In this document: positions 1-14,031 of the stretch, piece after piece
Layout of the letters: the number at the start of each line of letters is the position of its first letter
How positions within the stretch are numbered: the first letter of the stretch is position 1
Source of the DNA: Flavobacterium difficile
GTDB lineage: Bacteria; Bacteroidota; Bacteroidia; Flavobacteriales; Flavobacteriaceae
DNA length: 63,953 nt
Reading direction: 5' to 3'
Assembly: GCF_011392115.1 (NCBI RefSeq)
Contig: NZ_JAAJBT010000010.1
Span: 1 to 63,953 of the forward strand
Program-made: the position numbers and the translations under genes
The notes under the pieces: generated by a model
The model's input: the letters and a program-made list of their open reading frames with translations, nothing else
What the model was told of the DNA's origin: nothing
Databases searched by the model: none

Positions 1-2315
1 ATGCAATTACTGGAACTACCACAGATACTTTTGCAGTTTTAAATAATTTATCACCAAATACTACTTATTACTTTTGGGTAAAATCGAATTGTGGACAAAC
101 ACAATCCAACTGGATTGCTGGTCCTTCTTTTACTACATACTCAGCAACAGTTTGTAATGTTCCAACACAGTTATTTACAGATCCTGAATCTGCAACAGTG
201 GTTAACATTGCATGGGTAGCACCTAATCCTGCACCAAGCAATGGTTATATTTATGCTTATAGTACTGTCAATGCTCCGTTTTCTGCAAACGCAATTACAG
301 GAACTACCACAAATACTTTTGCAGTTTTAAATAATTTGTCACCAAATACTACTTACTATTTTTGGGTAAAATCAAATTGTGGACAAACACAAACCGATTG
401 GGTAGCTGGACCTTCTTTTACCACTGCAACAGCAACAGTTTGCAATGCTCCAACACAATTATTTTATGATGGTTTAACATCGACATCTAATAACATTGCA
501 TGGGTAGAAGCAACACCTACACCAAGTAATGGTTATATTTATACGTACAGCACTGTTAATGATCCGTTTTCTGCAAATGCAATTACTGGAACTACCACAG
601 ATACTTTTGCAGTTTTAAATAATTTATCACCAAATACTACTTATTACTTTTGGGTAAAATCGAATTGTGGACAAACACAATCCAACTGGATTGCTGGTCC
701 TTCATTTACTACATACTCAACAACAGTTTGCAATGTTCCAACACAGTTATTTACGGATCCTGAGTCTGCAACAGTCGTTAACATTGCATGGGTAGCACCA
801 AATCCTGCACCAAGTAATGGTTATATTTATGCTTATAGTACTGTCAACGATCCTTTTTCTGCAAATGCAATTACTGGAACTACCACAAATACTTTTGCAG
901 TTTTAAATAATTTGTCACCAAATACTACTTACTATTTTTGGGTAAAATCGAATTGTGGACAAACACAATCCGATTGGGTTTCTGGAGGCTTTTTTGTAAC
1001 TGCAACTCAAACCTGTTTTGCTCAACTAAGTTCTGCTGCTTTGGGAGCTACAGCTATTAAATCGGATGGCACATTATGGGCTTGGGGTTCCAATGTAAAC
1101 GGTTCTATAGGAGATGGTACCAACACAAGCCGAAATTATCCTGTACAAATTGGGAATGAAAATGTTTGGCAAAGTGTTTCTGAAACCGCTTTTACAGGTA
1201 TGGCTATTAAAAATGATGGCTCTCTTTGGGCTTGGGGACAAAATATTGGAAATATTAATTCAACTTCAGGAAGTGCTGTTTTATCTCCTATCCGCATCGG
1301 AACAGAGAATAATTGGCAATCGGTCTCAGCGGGTACAGGTCATACCATGGCTATAAAAACCAATGGAACACTTTGGGCTTGGGGCTCGAATGGATATGGA
1401 CAACTCGGGGTTTCGTCTGGAATTAATTACTTCGAACCAACACAAGCTGGGACTGACACTTGGATTTATATCTCTGCTGGTTATGACTATAGTTTAGGAA
1501 TAAAATCAAACGGAACGCTTTGGGCTTGGGGATACAATAATAAAGGACAATTAGGGACTGGTAATTTAAATAATAGTAATGCGCCAGTTCAAATTGGTAC
1601 TGCTACCAATTGGTCTAAAGTATGTGCTGGGAATGGGACTTCATATGCCATTAAAACGAACGGAACGCTTTGGGCTTGGGGTGACAACCAATACAGCCAG
1701 TTAGGAGACGGAACTATCACAAATAGAACAACACCTATACAAATTGGAACTGCTACGGATTGGCAACAAATCGGTGCAGGTGGTGCTCATGCAGTGGCCA
1801 AAAAAAATAACGGCAGTATTTGGGCTTGGGGTTTGAACGCTTATTCACAATTGGGTAATGGGAATACAGTTAGCGCCGCTACTCCTGTACAAATAGGATC
1901 AGCTACGGATTGGTTAACCATTGATGCGGGAGTTTCATCCACTTCAGCTATTAAAAACGATGGCACAATGTACGTTTGGGGACGTAATAATTCTGGTCAA
2001 CTTGGTGACGGAACTTACACACAACGTAGTGTTCCGACACCAATTAACTGCCCAACAACTAATTTATCTAGTGAAGATTTTGAAGTAACCGAATTAAAAA
2101 TATACCCAAATCCTGTTACAAATACATTAAACTTTTCATTTGATAAAGAAATTACTAGTATTACTATTTCTAATTTATTAGGGCAAGAATTAATTTCAAT
2201 ACCAGTAAACAAAAACGAAACATCTATTGATGTAACGAGTTTATCAAGTGGAACTTATGTAGTAAAAGTTACATCAGATAATAAAATAAAAACATTGAAA
2301 ATTATAAAACAATAA
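1..2315 (+). CDS. Secreted Fn3-RCC1 repeat protein with T9SS sorting domain (5' partial)
   Basis: The reading frame is open to the left edge (codons from base 3), so the N-terminus and signal peptide lie outside the window. The visible part has four fibronectin type III modules of 96 residues each, the first incomplete and all almost identical. Seven RCC1-like repeats of about 50 residues follow, each with the core GTLWAWG; seven fit a complete beta-propeller. The last ~75 residues carry the type A T9SS sorting domain (IYPNP, then SGTYVVKV and a Lys-rich end). T9SS cargo of this kind is exported across the outer membrane and anchored or released. A surface adhesin or ligand-binding role is inferred; no enzyme motif is visible. 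A hairpin terminator follows. Confidence 0.9.
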   Translation, partial: AITGTTTDTFAVLNNLSPNTTYYFWVKSNCGQTQSNWIAGPSFTTYSATVCNVPTQLFTDPESATVVNIAWVAPNPAPSNGYIYAYSTVNAPFSANAITGTTTNTFAVLNNLSPNTTYYFWVKSNCGQTQTDWVAGPSFTTATATVCNAPTQLFYDGLTSTSNNIAWVEATPTPSNGYIYTYSTVNDPFSANAITGTTTDTFAVLNNLSPNTTYYFWVKSNCGQTQSNWIAGPSFTTYSTTVCNVPTQLFTDPESATVVNIAWVAPNPAPSNGYIYAYSTVNDPFSANAITGTTTNTFAVLNNLSPNTTYYFWVKSNCGQTQSDWVSGGFFVTATQTCFAQLSSAALGATAIKSDGTLWAWGSNVNGSIGDGTNTSRNYPVQIGNENVWQSVSETAFTGMAIKNDGSLWAWGQNIGNINSTSGSAVLSPIRIGTENNWQSVSAGTGHTMAIKTNGTLWAWGSNGYGQLGVSSGINYFEPTQAGTDTWIYISAGYDYSLGIKSNGTLWAWGYNNKGQLGTGNLNNSNAPVQIGTATNWSKVCAGNGTSYAIKTNGTLWAWGDNQYSQLGDGTITNRTTPIQIGTATDWQQIGAGGAHAVAKKNNGSIWAWGLNAYSQLGNGNTVSAATPVQIGSATDWLTIDAGVSSTSAIKNDGTMYVWGRNNSGQLGDGTYTQRSVPTPINCPTTNLSSEDFEVTELKIYPNPVTNTLNFSFDKEITSITISNLLGQELISIPVNKNETSIDVTSLSSGTYVVKVTSDNKIKTLKIIKQ
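3..1010 (+). repeat. 288-bp in-frame tandem DNA repeats (four copies, first partial)
   Basis: The word gcaattac recurs at 3, 291, 579 and 867, an exact 288-bp period, and most of each unit matches the others base for base, including synonymous positions. Each unit encodes one 96-residue Fn3 module. The similarity at DNA level points to recent expansion or ongoing homogenisation. The array may continue to the left of the window. Confidence 0.95.
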
Positions 2316-2355
2316 TTCAAAAATCCTTTTTTAGGAATAGTAAATTTAGTTGAAC

Positions 2356-2392
2356 AAAAAATCCCAAATTCAAAAGAGTTTGGGATTTTTTT
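2356..2392 (+). terminator. Rho-independent terminator after the Fn3-RCC1 gene
   Basis: AATCCCAAATTC pairs with GAGTTTGGGATT across a 4-base loop (one G-T pair) and is followed by a T run. It lies about 40 bp after the stop codon. A nearly identical hairpin follows the next gene at 3523. Confidence 0.85.
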
Positions 2393-2482
2393 ATTGTGTT
2401 AAGTTTTTATTCTTATTTCTTAAAACTAAAATTGAAAGAATTTTCTATCTTTAGCATAAATTCAATTTAATCAATTTCAAAT

Positions 2483-3499
2483 ATGCCTATAAATAAACAA
2501 ATAGCAAACGTTATTAAAAAATCACTTGCTAAAATTGATTTTAGTAAACTTGAAGAAAAATGCACCAATGAAGCTCAAACGAGACAATATCTTATCGAAC
2601 CAATAATTGAAGTTTTAGGTTACAGTCGAATGGACGATATGCTAACGGAAATTAATGCTGGTTGGGGACAAAAAAATGACAAAGCTGATATTGGTCTATT
2701 GGTAAAAAGTAAAAATCCAGAAATTATTGTTGAATGTAAAAAGTACGGTAAAACATTGACAGATAAAGAAGCCTGGCAGTTGAACGGCTATTTTATTAAC
2801 ACTCCAAGCTGTAAAATAGGAATATTAACAAACGGGTTAGAATGGAGAGTTTATAGTGCAAATGAAGCAAATAAAGAAACGAGTTTGAATGTAACTCCTT
2901 TTTTATTTTTCAATTTTAATGAAATAAATGACACTTTAATAGACAACTTATCCAAGTTACACAAAAACAATATTGATATAAAAGAATTGTTAGAAGAAGC
3001 TACTGATTTCTATTTCTTACAAGGTTTTTCAGCCGCTTTTGCCAATGAATTATACGATCCTTCTGATGATTTCATCAAATCCATTTTCAATAGAATGAAC
3101 GGAAAAAGAATGACCGACCCAATAAAATTAAAAATTCGAGAACAAATTAATTCTTCATCCATACAAAAAGCACTAAAAAAAGTAATTGAAGAGGAATCTA
3201 AAAACGGGAGCTTAATTATAACCACAGCAGAAGAATTAAAAATATATCACACAATTAAAACCATTCTAATTCATAGAAAAGAAATTGATGCGGATAGAAT
3301 TTCTTATAGAGATCAAAAAAATAGTTTCAATATTTTAGTCGATGACAATAACAAAAAGATCATCTGTAAAATTCTTAGTTCAAGAAATAATTATTGTCTT
3401 GAAATTAATGGAATAAAGTATGATGTTAAAGGAATAGAAAGTGTTGTTGCAATGAAAAAACAACTTTTAGATGCGGCTTTAGTTTATTTTCAAAAATAA
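2483..3499 (+). CDS. Solo HsdR-N-like PD-(D/E)xK nuclease-domain protein
   Basis: A 338-residue protein whose N-terminal ~150 residues resemble the type I restriction enzyme R-subunit N-terminal domain. Visible nuclease elements are E30 in NEAQTRQ, D69, E84-x-K86 in VECKKYG, and Q99 with Y103 (QLNGYF), so the D...ExK...QxxxY signature is complete. The middle is helical and charged. The C-terminal ~100 residues look like a separate small alpha/beta domain of unknown function. There is no helicase motor and no adjacent methylase or specificity gene, so this is not a classical type I system. It stands alone between two near-identical terminators. A DNA-cleaving defence role is possible but is inference; proteins with this domain are common orphans in Bacteroidetes. 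Confidence 0.8.
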   Translation: MPINKQIANVIKKSLAKIDFSKLEEKCTNEAQTRQYLIEPIIEVLGYSRMDDMLTEINAGWGQKNDKADIGLLVKSKNPEIIVECKKYGKTLTDKEAWQLNGYFINTPSCKIGILTNGLEWRVYSANEANKETSLNVTPFLFFNFNEINDTLIDNLSKLHKNNIDIKELLEEATDFYFLQGFSAAFANELYDPSDDFIKSIFNRMNGKRMTDPIKLKIREQINSSSIQKALKKVIEEESKNGSLIITTAEELKIYHTIKTILIHRKEIDADRISYRDQKNSFNILVDDNNKKIICKILSSRNNYCLEINGIKYDVKGIESVVAMKKQLLDAALVYFQK

Positions 3500-3522
3500 T
3501 TTCAAAAAAATCAAGATTTATG

Positions 3523-3559
3523 TAAATCCCAAATTCAATAGAGTTTGGGATTTTTTTTG
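3523..3559 (+). terminator. Rho-independent terminator after the HsdR-N-like gene
   Basis: AAATCCCAAATTC / GAGTTTGGGATTT hairpin followed by eight T. It differs from the 2356 hairpin by one loop base. It ends only 13 bp before the ATG of the MFS gene, so transcription of that gene must start at or past the hairpin, or read through it. Confidence 0.85.
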
Positions 3560-3571
3560 TTACTTTGTTTT

Positions 3572-4831
3572 ATGGAGAAAAAAGAGAAAAAAGCAGCGAT
3601 CGGATTTATATTTTTAACCTTGGTAATAGACATTACAGGTTGGGGAATTATCATACCAGTAATTCCGAAATTGATTCAAGAATTAATTCAGGGTGATTTG
3701 AGTGACGCCTCAAAAATTGGAGGTTGGTTGTTATTTGCTTATGCTTTTACACAGTTTTTATTGTCGCCACTAATTGGAAATTTAAGTGATAAATATGGGC
3801 GTCGACCAATTATTTTATTTTCGCTTTTAGGATTTTCATTAGATTATTTGTTTTTAGCCTTCGCCCCTACAATTACTTTTTTGTTTATTGGAAGAATTAT
3901 TGCTGGAATTACAGGCGCTAGTATCACCACAGCTACAGCCTATATTGCCGATATTAGCACACCCGAAAACCGAGCTAAAAACTTCGGAATGATTGGTGCC
4001 GCTTTCGGAATTGGCTTCATAATCGGGCCAGTAATTGGTGGTTTGTTAGGACAATTTGGTGCAAGAGTGCCTTTTTACGCAGCAGCAGCTTTGTGTTTCA
4101 TTAACTTCTTATATGGGTATTTTGTATTGCCAGAATCACTTCCGAAAGAAAATAGAAGAGAATTAGATTGGAGCAAAACCAACCCAATCCGTGCAATTTT
4201 GAATTTGAAAAAATACCCAAAAATATTCGGTTTGTTCATTTCAATTATTTTAGTTTACATAGGCTCGCATGCCGTTCATAGCAATTGGAGTTATTTTACC
4301 ATGTACCAATTCAAATGGGATGAAAAAATGGTAGGTATTTCGTTAGGAATTATTGGTTTATTAGTCGGAATTGTTCAAGGTGGTTTGATACGATATATCA
4401 ATCCGAAAATTGGGAATGAAAAAAGTATTCTTTACGGTCTAGTTTTATATACTTTAGGGATGTTTTTATTTGCTATCGCTACAGAAAGTTGGATGATGTT
4501 TACCTTTCTAATTCCGTATTGTTTAGGAGGAATTTCGGGTCCGGCTTTACAATCAGTTATTACAGAAAATGTGCCTGCCAACGAACAAGGTGAAATACAA
4601 GGAACCTTAACCAGTTTGATGAGTGTGACATCCATTATCGGTCCGCCTTTAATGTCGAATGTGTTTTACAATTTTACCAACAAAAATGCAGCCGTTCATT
4701 TTCCTGGCGCGCCTTTTGTTTTAGGTGGAATTCTAATGCTATTCAGTGCGATTATTGCATACTATTCGTTTAAAAAACAAAGATTGCTTGCAGCTACTGC
4801 AAATACAAATACTGATTTGGATAATCAATAA
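3572..4831 (+). CDS. MFS transporter, TCR/Tet-like family
   Basis: A 419-residue inner-membrane protein with about 12 hydrophobic segments. The first helix carries an acidic residue (LVIDITGWGIIIPVIP), and motif A (GNLSDKYGRRP) follows TM2, as in the drug:H+ antiporters related to TetA. The ATG at 3572 is chosen because an upstream in-frame TTG (3545) lies inside the preceding terminator hairpin. The Tet-like name reflects family similarity only; in Flavobacteriaceae these genes are ordinary chromosomal members and the substrate is unknown. Its last 38 bp overlap the convergent retropepsin-like gene, with no terminator between them. Confidence 0.85.
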   Translation: MEKKEKKAAIGFIFLTLVIDITGWGIIIPVIPKLIQELIQGDLSDASKIGGWLLFAYAFTQFLLSPLIGNLSDKYGRRPIILFSLLGFSLDYLFLAFAPTITFLFIGRIIAGITGASITTATAYIADISTPENRAKNFGMIGAAFGIGFIIGPVIGGLLGQFGARVPFYAAAALCFINFLYGYFVLPESLPKENRRELDWSKTNPIRAILNLKKYPKIFGLFISIILVYIGSHAVHSNWSYFTMYQFKWDEKMVGISLGIIGLLVGIVQGGLIRYINPKIGNEKSILYGLVLYTLGMFLFAIATESWMMFTFLIPYCLGGISGPALQSVITENVPANEQGEIQGTLTSLMSVTSIIGPPLMSNVFYNFTNKNAAVHFPGAPFVLGGILMLFSAIIAYYSFKKQRLLAATANTNTDLDNQ

Positions 4832-5231
4832 TAGCTTTTCCGCTCAGCAATACATCTGCACCAATAATTCCATCTACAGGTTTAATTTTCTGTTGCGATA
4901 ACGCTTCATTAACATGAGATAAATCGAAGAGTATTAAAGTAGCTGATGGCTGCTTCCAAGAACCAATTTGGAGGCTATTGTCTTTAGCAATTTTAGTAAA
5001 CATAGAAGTAGAACTTGCACTGGCAGCTGTGTGAGAATGATAAGTTGCTTCTAAATTGTATTTTTCTATACATTCTAAACCTACACAAGTATTTGATGCA
5101 CCGGTATCTAAAATGAAGTTTCCAAGAACTCCATTTACTTTCGCTTTTATAAGTAAATGCTGCGTTTTTAAAAACTTAAATTTAATTTTTTTATATTTTT
5201 CCGATTTTAAAAACGCAGGTAAATCTTTCAT
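4794..5231 (-). CDS. Retropepsin-like aspartic protease domain protein
   Basis: A 145-residue protein with the single-lobe aspartic protease signature: D42-T-G-A45 after a hydrophobic strand (GNFILDTGAS), and a later GIIGADVL strand that matches the second conserved motif of clan AA. A single lobe implies an active homodimer. No signal peptide or membrane segment is visible, so it appears cytoplasmic. It starts 5 bp after the GH13 lipoprotein stop codon on the same strand and is probably the last gene of the maltodextrin operon. Its 3' end overlaps the convergent MFS gene. The substrate is unknown; a link to sugar use rests only on gene position. Confidence 0.8.
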   Translation of the reverse strand: MKDLPAFLKSEKYKKIKFKFLKTQHLLIKAKVNGVLGNFILDTGASNTCVGLECIEKYNLEATYHSHTAASASSTSMFTKIAKDNSLQIGSWKQPSATLILFDLSHVNEALSQQKIKPVDGIIGADVLLSGKAIIDYPNQYLYLQ

Positions 5232-5236
5232 TAGAA

Positions 5237-6670
5237 TTAATTAGTTAAAATTAAATATTGCCAAGCTTTTAAACCAATTGGTGAATCTGTTCTAAATTGA
5301 ATGTTGTAACCCGACATATAATCAGTAAAATCACCTTTCAAATCAATTTTTGTTTCAAGCGTTTGGTCGGATAAATTTGCAATATAAATTACTTTTTTAC
5401 CATCTTTTTCACGTTCAAAAGCTAAAATTTTAGTATCATTATTGGTGGCAATTCTTTTATAAGAAGCCGGATTTTTACCTCCATTTAAAGCTAGGTTTCC
5501 GTTTTTTAATTGTCCTAATTTTGCTCTCAATTCCCATTCTTTTCCTTTTGTTTTCGGAATGGAATCTTTTTCAAAAAACTTTAAACTGTGTTTCAAACCG
5601 TATTCGTTTCCACTATAAATTAAAGGCATTCCTGGTGTAACATAACTTAAAGCAGTCATAGCTTCTTCCGCTTTTCCCAATCGACTTTGAATCGTTCCGT
5701 TCCAAGAATTTTCATCGTGATTGTCTACGAAATTCATCAATATATCGTTGGCTTCGTATTTCTTATTTTTTTCTACCATATATTTATCCCAAGCCGAAAC
5801 ATTTTCTTTGCCTTGTGCGATTTTATTACTAGTATGATGCCCGTCCCAAGCATAAGCCATATCAAATAAATTACTTTTCAATAATTCCGGTTCCCAAGCT
5901 TCTGCTAACATAAAAATATTTTTCACAGCACGCAACTCTGGAATTGCTTTTTGCCAAAAATCGGTGGGAACATTTCCGGCAACATCACAACGAAAACCAT
6001 CAATACCTTCTTTCTGAATCCAATATTTCATATCGGCAGTCATTTCTTTTCTTAGATTTTGATTGTCGTAATTTAAATCGGCTACGTCTGTCCAACCCCA
6101 AGATTTTCCAGTTTCAGGATTGATAGGATCAATAATTTCCCCTTTTTCATTTTTAGTATAATATTCAGGATGTTCTTTAATCCAAACATGATCCCAACCG
6201 GTATGATTCGGCACCCAATCTAAAATCACATACATACCATTTTCGTGAGCGGTTTTCACTAATTGTCTGAAGTCTTCCATCGAACCAAATTCTGGATTAA
6301 CTTTTTTGAAATCCGAAACCGCATAATAACTTCCTAAATATTTATGTTGTTCCGCTACTGGCATTTCTGAAGCAAATTTGCTATTATCGCCACCAGTTGC
6401 TTTTCTTTTGGTTTGTGAAATAGGAAAAATCGGCATCATCCAAATGATTTTAACACCCAATTGTTTCAAATTTGGAATGTCTTTAGTAAACGCATTAAAT
6501 GAACCTTCTGGCGAATATTGACGAATGTTCACTTCGTAAATAACCGAATTTTCAAAACTACTTTCGTCTAAATAATGACCTTCTGGCGGTAGAAATACGG
6601 GTTGTGTTTGAGAAGTTTTACAGTTTATAAAAGTTAAGGCTACTAAAGCCAAAATTGCGAATTTTTTCAT
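5237..6670 (-). CDS. GH13 alpha-amylase family lipoprotein
   Basis: A 477-residue glycoside hydrolase with a lipoprotein signal (LTFINC, lipid Cys at 17). The GH13 conserved regions are in order: DWVPNH (151-156), DGFRCD with nucleophile D229, LAEAWE with acid/base E257, and VDNHD with D319. A short beta-rich domain C ends the protein. The residues after the lipid Cys (KTSQTQ) are not acidic, which favours a periplasmic rather than surface location (inference). It lies 3 bp after the esterase gene in a tight minus-strand run. It should act on alpha-1,4-glucans or short maltodextrins; exact specificity cannot be read here. Confidence 0.92.
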   Translation of the reverse strand: MKKFAILALVALTFINCKTSQTQPVFLPPEGHYLDESSFENSVIYEVNIRQYSPEGSFNAFTKDIPNLKQLGVKIIWMMPIFPISQTKRKATGGDNSKFASEMPVAEQHKYLGSYYAVSDFKKVNPEFGSMEDFRQLVKTAHENGMYVILDWVPNHTGWDHVWIKEHPEYYTKNEKGEIIDPINPETGKSWGWTDVADLNYDNQNLRKEMTADMKYWIQKEGIDGFRCDVAGNVPTDFWQKAIPELRAVKNIFMLAEAWEPELLKSNLFDMAYAWDGHHTSNKIAQGKENVSAWDKYMVEKNKKYEANDILMNFVDNHDENSWNGTIQSRLGKAEEAMTALSYVTPGMPLIYSGNEYGLKHSLKFFEKDSIPKTKGKEWELRAKLGQLKNGNLALNGGKNPASYKRIATNNDTKILAFEREKDGKKVIYIANLSDQTLETKIDLKGDFTDYMSGYNIQFRTDSPIGLKAWQYLILTN

Positions 6671-6673
6671 AAA

Positions 6674-7600
6674 TTATTTAAATAAAAATTGTAAAGGTAT
6701 TTCTAAACGTTTGTTCCAAGAATTTTCGGTATGATCTGCGTTCTCAAATTTCAAATTTTTCGAATTAGAAGCGTCAAAACCTTTTGCTTTTAAAATTACA
6801 TTGACCTCATTTTCATATCGAACATAAGCTGCATCTAAAGTAGCCGTTCCGAAATCAAAATAAATTTTATGGGTTTTTGGACTGGGTAATTTTTGTTGCA
6901 AATAAGCGAAAAAAGCATTTGGAATAGGATTGTTTTCCATGTTTTTTAAGCCAATCCAATGCGTTGACAAACAGGCCGCTTTTCCAAAAACAGTTGGATA
7001 TTCACAAAGTGCATACATAGAAATTAATCCGCCCATACTCGAACCCATAATAGCGGTATTTTTGTAATCTGTGTACACAGAAAAATGACTATCCACAAAA
7101 GGCTTTAACTCAGTTACTATAAATTTCAAATAGTTATCAGAAGAAATTTGTGTATAATCTATAGTGTTCTTTTTAGCTTCTTCGAGTACTGTTTTTTTAT
7201 CTGAATCCGAAAGAAAATCTAAGGCTTTTTGTGGGAAATAATTCAAATGTCTTTGTGTTGGAATGTTCCAAATTGCGACCACAATTACTTCTTTCATTGC
7301 TTTCTTTTGAACTAAGGAATCGATTTTTTCATCGACACCCCATTCTTGTTTGTTCCATGTGGTTTTTGCATCAAAAAGCATTTGCCCATCGTGCATGTAC
7401 AATACTTGATATTTTTTGGTTGTTGTATAATTTGTAGGTAACCAAACATCAACTGTTCTGGCCTCTATGTGTTGAGAAGGAAAGCTTTCAATACGTTTGA
7501 TTTGTCCTATAAAATCATCAGAATTTTTCAAATCTATCATTTGTATATTTTCTTGAGAAAAACCCATACAACTCAACAATATGAAACACCAAAATTTCAT
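6674..7600 (-). CDS. Putative alpha/beta-fold esterase, enterochelin-esterase-like
   Basis: A 308-residue protein with a short signal peptide (hydrophobic to about residue 14). The alpha/beta hydrolase fold of the putative esterase family is shown by VDVWLP, LYMHDGQ, the nucleophile elbow GSSMGG, an Asp near FDFGTATLD and a His in NADHTENSW. It sits between two amylase genes with gaps of 3-4 bp, so it must be co-transcribed with them. Possible tasks are removal of acyl groups from decorated starch or hydrolysis of another ester. The family also includes enterochelin esterases, but no siderophore genes are nearby. Confidence 0.82.
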   Translation of the reverse strand: MKFWCFILLSCMGFSQENIQMIDLKNSDDFIGQIKRIESFPSQHIEARTVDVWLPTNYTTTKKYQVLYMHDGQMLFDAKTTWNKQEWGVDEKIDSLVQKKAMKEVIVVAIWNIPTQRHLNYFPQKALDFLSDSDKKTVLEEAKKNTIDYTQISSDNYLKFIVTELKPFVDSHFSVYTDYKNTAIMGSSMGGLISMYALCEYPTVFGKAACLSTHWIGLKNMENNPIPNAFFAYLQQKLPSPKTHKIYFDFGTATLDAAYVRYENEVNVILKAKGFDASNSKNLKFENADHTENSWNKRLEIPLQFLFK

Positions 7601-7604
7601 GTAC

Positions 7605-9440
7605 TTACTTTAATTCTAAAATTATACTTGATTTACCATCAATAGAAAGTTCCGATTTCAACTCGAAATTCTTTTCTGAAATCACATCTTTTCCGTTTGT
7701 ATACGAACCTAAACGTTCTTGAAAACGGTCTAATTTTAAAGTTTGTTTGTCTTTACTGTTATTCACCACAACCATTACACTTTCGGTATCGTTATAACGA
7801 AAATATACATACACATTATTGTCTGGAAGATAATGCATTAATTTTCCATTGTGAATTACAGATTTCGATTTTCTCCAATTGAAAACTTTTGCCGTGAAAT
7901 CGAAATATTTAGCTTGTTCTTCGGTTCTACCTGAAGCTGAAAAAGCGTTGTTTTTATCTGAATTCCATCCACCAGGAAAATCTTGTCTGATATCGGCATC
8001 ACCTTTTCCTTTATCGCCTGCCATTCCAATTTCTGAACCGTAATACAATTGAGGAATGCCTCGCATCGTAGCTAAAATTGTCATGGCCATTTTATACTTA
8101 CTAATGTCGTTTTTATAATTCTGATTGAATCGACCAGTATCGTGATTTTCAGCAAAAATTAAGAGATTGTTGGGATTATCGTATAAAAAATCGTTTACAA
8201 AATTCTCGTAAAACTTGATCATTCCGTCGTTCCAACTTGGATTGTCTTCATTAAAAACATTGCCATATACATCGTGTAAGGTAAAATCCATCACACTTGG
8301 TAAATACGAATTATAGCTCTGAATTTTTGCAATCGGACTGTCTTTTTGCCAATACGAAATTTGCGCTTGATCGTGCATCCAAACTTCTCCAACAATATTA
8401 AAATACGGATATTCGTCTGTAATTGCTTTTGTCCATTTTGAAATTCCTTCTTTGTCGTTGTACGAATAGGTATCTACACGGAAACCATCTAAATCGGCAT
8501 ATTCAATCCACCAAATGGCATTTTGAGTCAGATACTTCAACACCAAAGGATTCGACTGATTTAAATCGGGCATACTAGGCACAAACCAACCATCCATACA
8601 AAGTTTTGAATCGATTGCAGACGCGTTAGTATCGTATTGTGTAGTCATTCTGTAATTACTTTGTTTGTAACCTGGGAACTGATGGAACCAATCATAAGTT
8701 GGCATATCTTTGAACATCCAGTGTTCGGCGCCCCAATGATTGGTTACATAGTCCATAACTAACTTCAAATTTTTCTTTTTCATTTCGGCAGAAAGACGAA
8801 CATAGTCTTCATTTGTTCCGTAACGGGCATCAATTTTATACACATCTGATTGTCCGTAACCATGATACGAATAGCCTTTGTCGTTGTCTTCACATAAAGG
8901 TGTACTCCAAAGTGCCGTAGCACCTAACGACTGCAAATACTCTAAATTATTGATGATTCCTTGAATGTCGCCACCATGACGACCACCAGGTAAATTTCTA
9001 TTGCCTTTTTCTTGTAACTCTGGCGTAGAGTCGTTTTTTTCGTTTCCATTGGCAAAACGATCTGGCATGATTAAATACATCATGTCTGAACTGTCAAAAC
9101 TTTTGCGATTACGAGAATTTTCTTTACGTTTTTTTATCGAATAGTTTTGAGTGAAGGCTTTTTTTCCGTTTTTGAAGGTAAAAATTAACTCCTGAGCAGC
9201 AACATTTTTTGTATCAATCGTTACGAAAACGTAATTGGGATTTTCTGTTTTTTGCACCTGAGTAATCACTACATTATTAGAAACAGAAACCGTATTTTGA
9301 GCGATATTTTTACCATAAAACAAAATCTGAACTTGATTGTGATTCATGCCTTCGTACCAAAAAGGTGGTTCTACTCTATCGATTTGGGCAAAAGAAAAAT
9401 TGACAAGTAAAAGTAGAACTAAGTAAATTATTTTTTTCAT
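7605..9440 (-). CDS. susA: GH13 cyclomaltodextrinase/neopullulanase, SusA-like
   Basis: A 611-residue enzyme with a Sec signal peptide ending at FSFAQ. An N-terminal beta domain (20-105) resembles the cyclomaltodextrinase N domain. The catalytic barrel has DYVTNH (230-235), DGFRVD with nucleophile D323, VGEVW with acid/base E352 and ENHD with D434, followed by a C-terminal beta domain. A periplasmic location is expected, cutting imported maltooligosaccharides or cyclodextrins to maltose and glucose like Bacteroides SusA. It starts 60 bp after the GH97 gene, with a terminator-like hairpin between them, and 4 bp before the esterase gene. Confidence 0.92.
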   Translation of the reverse strand: MKKIIYLVLLLLVNFSFAQIDRVEPPFWYEGMNHNQVQILFYGKNIAQNTVSVSNNVVITQVQKTENPNYVFVTIDTKNVAAQELIFTFKNGKKAFTQNYSIKKRKENSRNRKSFDSSDMMYLIMPDRFANGNEKNDSTPELQEKGNRNLPGGRHGGDIQGIINNLEYLQSLGATALWSTPLCEDNDKGYSYHGYGQSDVYKIDARYGTNEDYVRLSAEMKKKNLKLVMDYVTNHWGAEHWMFKDMPTYDWFHQFPGYKQSNYRMTTQYDTNASAIDSKLCMDGWFVPSMPDLNQSNPLVLKYLTQNAIWWIEYADLDGFRVDTYSYNDKEGISKWTKAITDEYPYFNIVGEVWMHDQAQISYWQKDSPIAKIQSYNSYLPSVMDFTLHDVYGNVFNEDNPSWNDGMIKFYENFVNDFLYDNPNNLLIFAENHDTGRFNQNYKNDISKYKMAMTILATMRGIPQLYYGSEIGMAGDKGKGDADIRQDFPGGWNSDKNNAFSASGRTEEQAKYFDFTAKVFNWRKSKSVIHNGKLMHYLPDNNVYVYFRYNDTESVMVVVNNSKDKQTLKLDRFQERLGSYTNGKDVISEKNFELKSELSIDGKSSIILELK

Positions 9441-9453
9441 TTTATGTTACATT

Positions 9454-9492
9454 AAAAAAACCCTATCCGTGTGTAAAACACTGACAGGGTTT
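9454..9492 (-). terminator. Terminator/attenuator hairpin between GH97 and GH13 genes
   Basis: On the minus strand AAACCCTGTCAGTGT pairs imperfectly with ACACGGATAGGGTTT and is followed by a run of T. It lies just after the GH97 stop and before the susA-like start, so it could end a longer transcript or lower downstream expression. Confidence 0.7.
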
Positions 9493-9500
9493 AGCATTTA

Positions 9501-13956
<4,456 letters not shown>

Positions 13957-14031
13957 TTCGATTCAATTAGACAATTTTCAATTTTCAACAAGCCAATTGG
14001 CAAAGTGTATATTGATTAAATTGGCACATTA

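Noticed and set aside
1020..2050. Eukaryotic origin of the RCC1 repeats
   Set aside because: RCC1-like repeats with T9SS tails are well known in Bacteroidetes; codon use matches the surroundings.
2483..3499. Part of a complete type I restriction-modification system
   Set aside because: No hsdM, hsdS or helicase domain is present in or near the gene.
3545..3571. TTG start for the MFS transporter
   Set aside because: It lies inside the preceding terminator hairpin; the ATG at 3572 gives a normal N-terminus.
3572..4831. Tetracycline resistance gene
   Set aside because: The protein is only distantly TetA-like and sits in an ordinary chromosomal setting; no resistance can be claimed.
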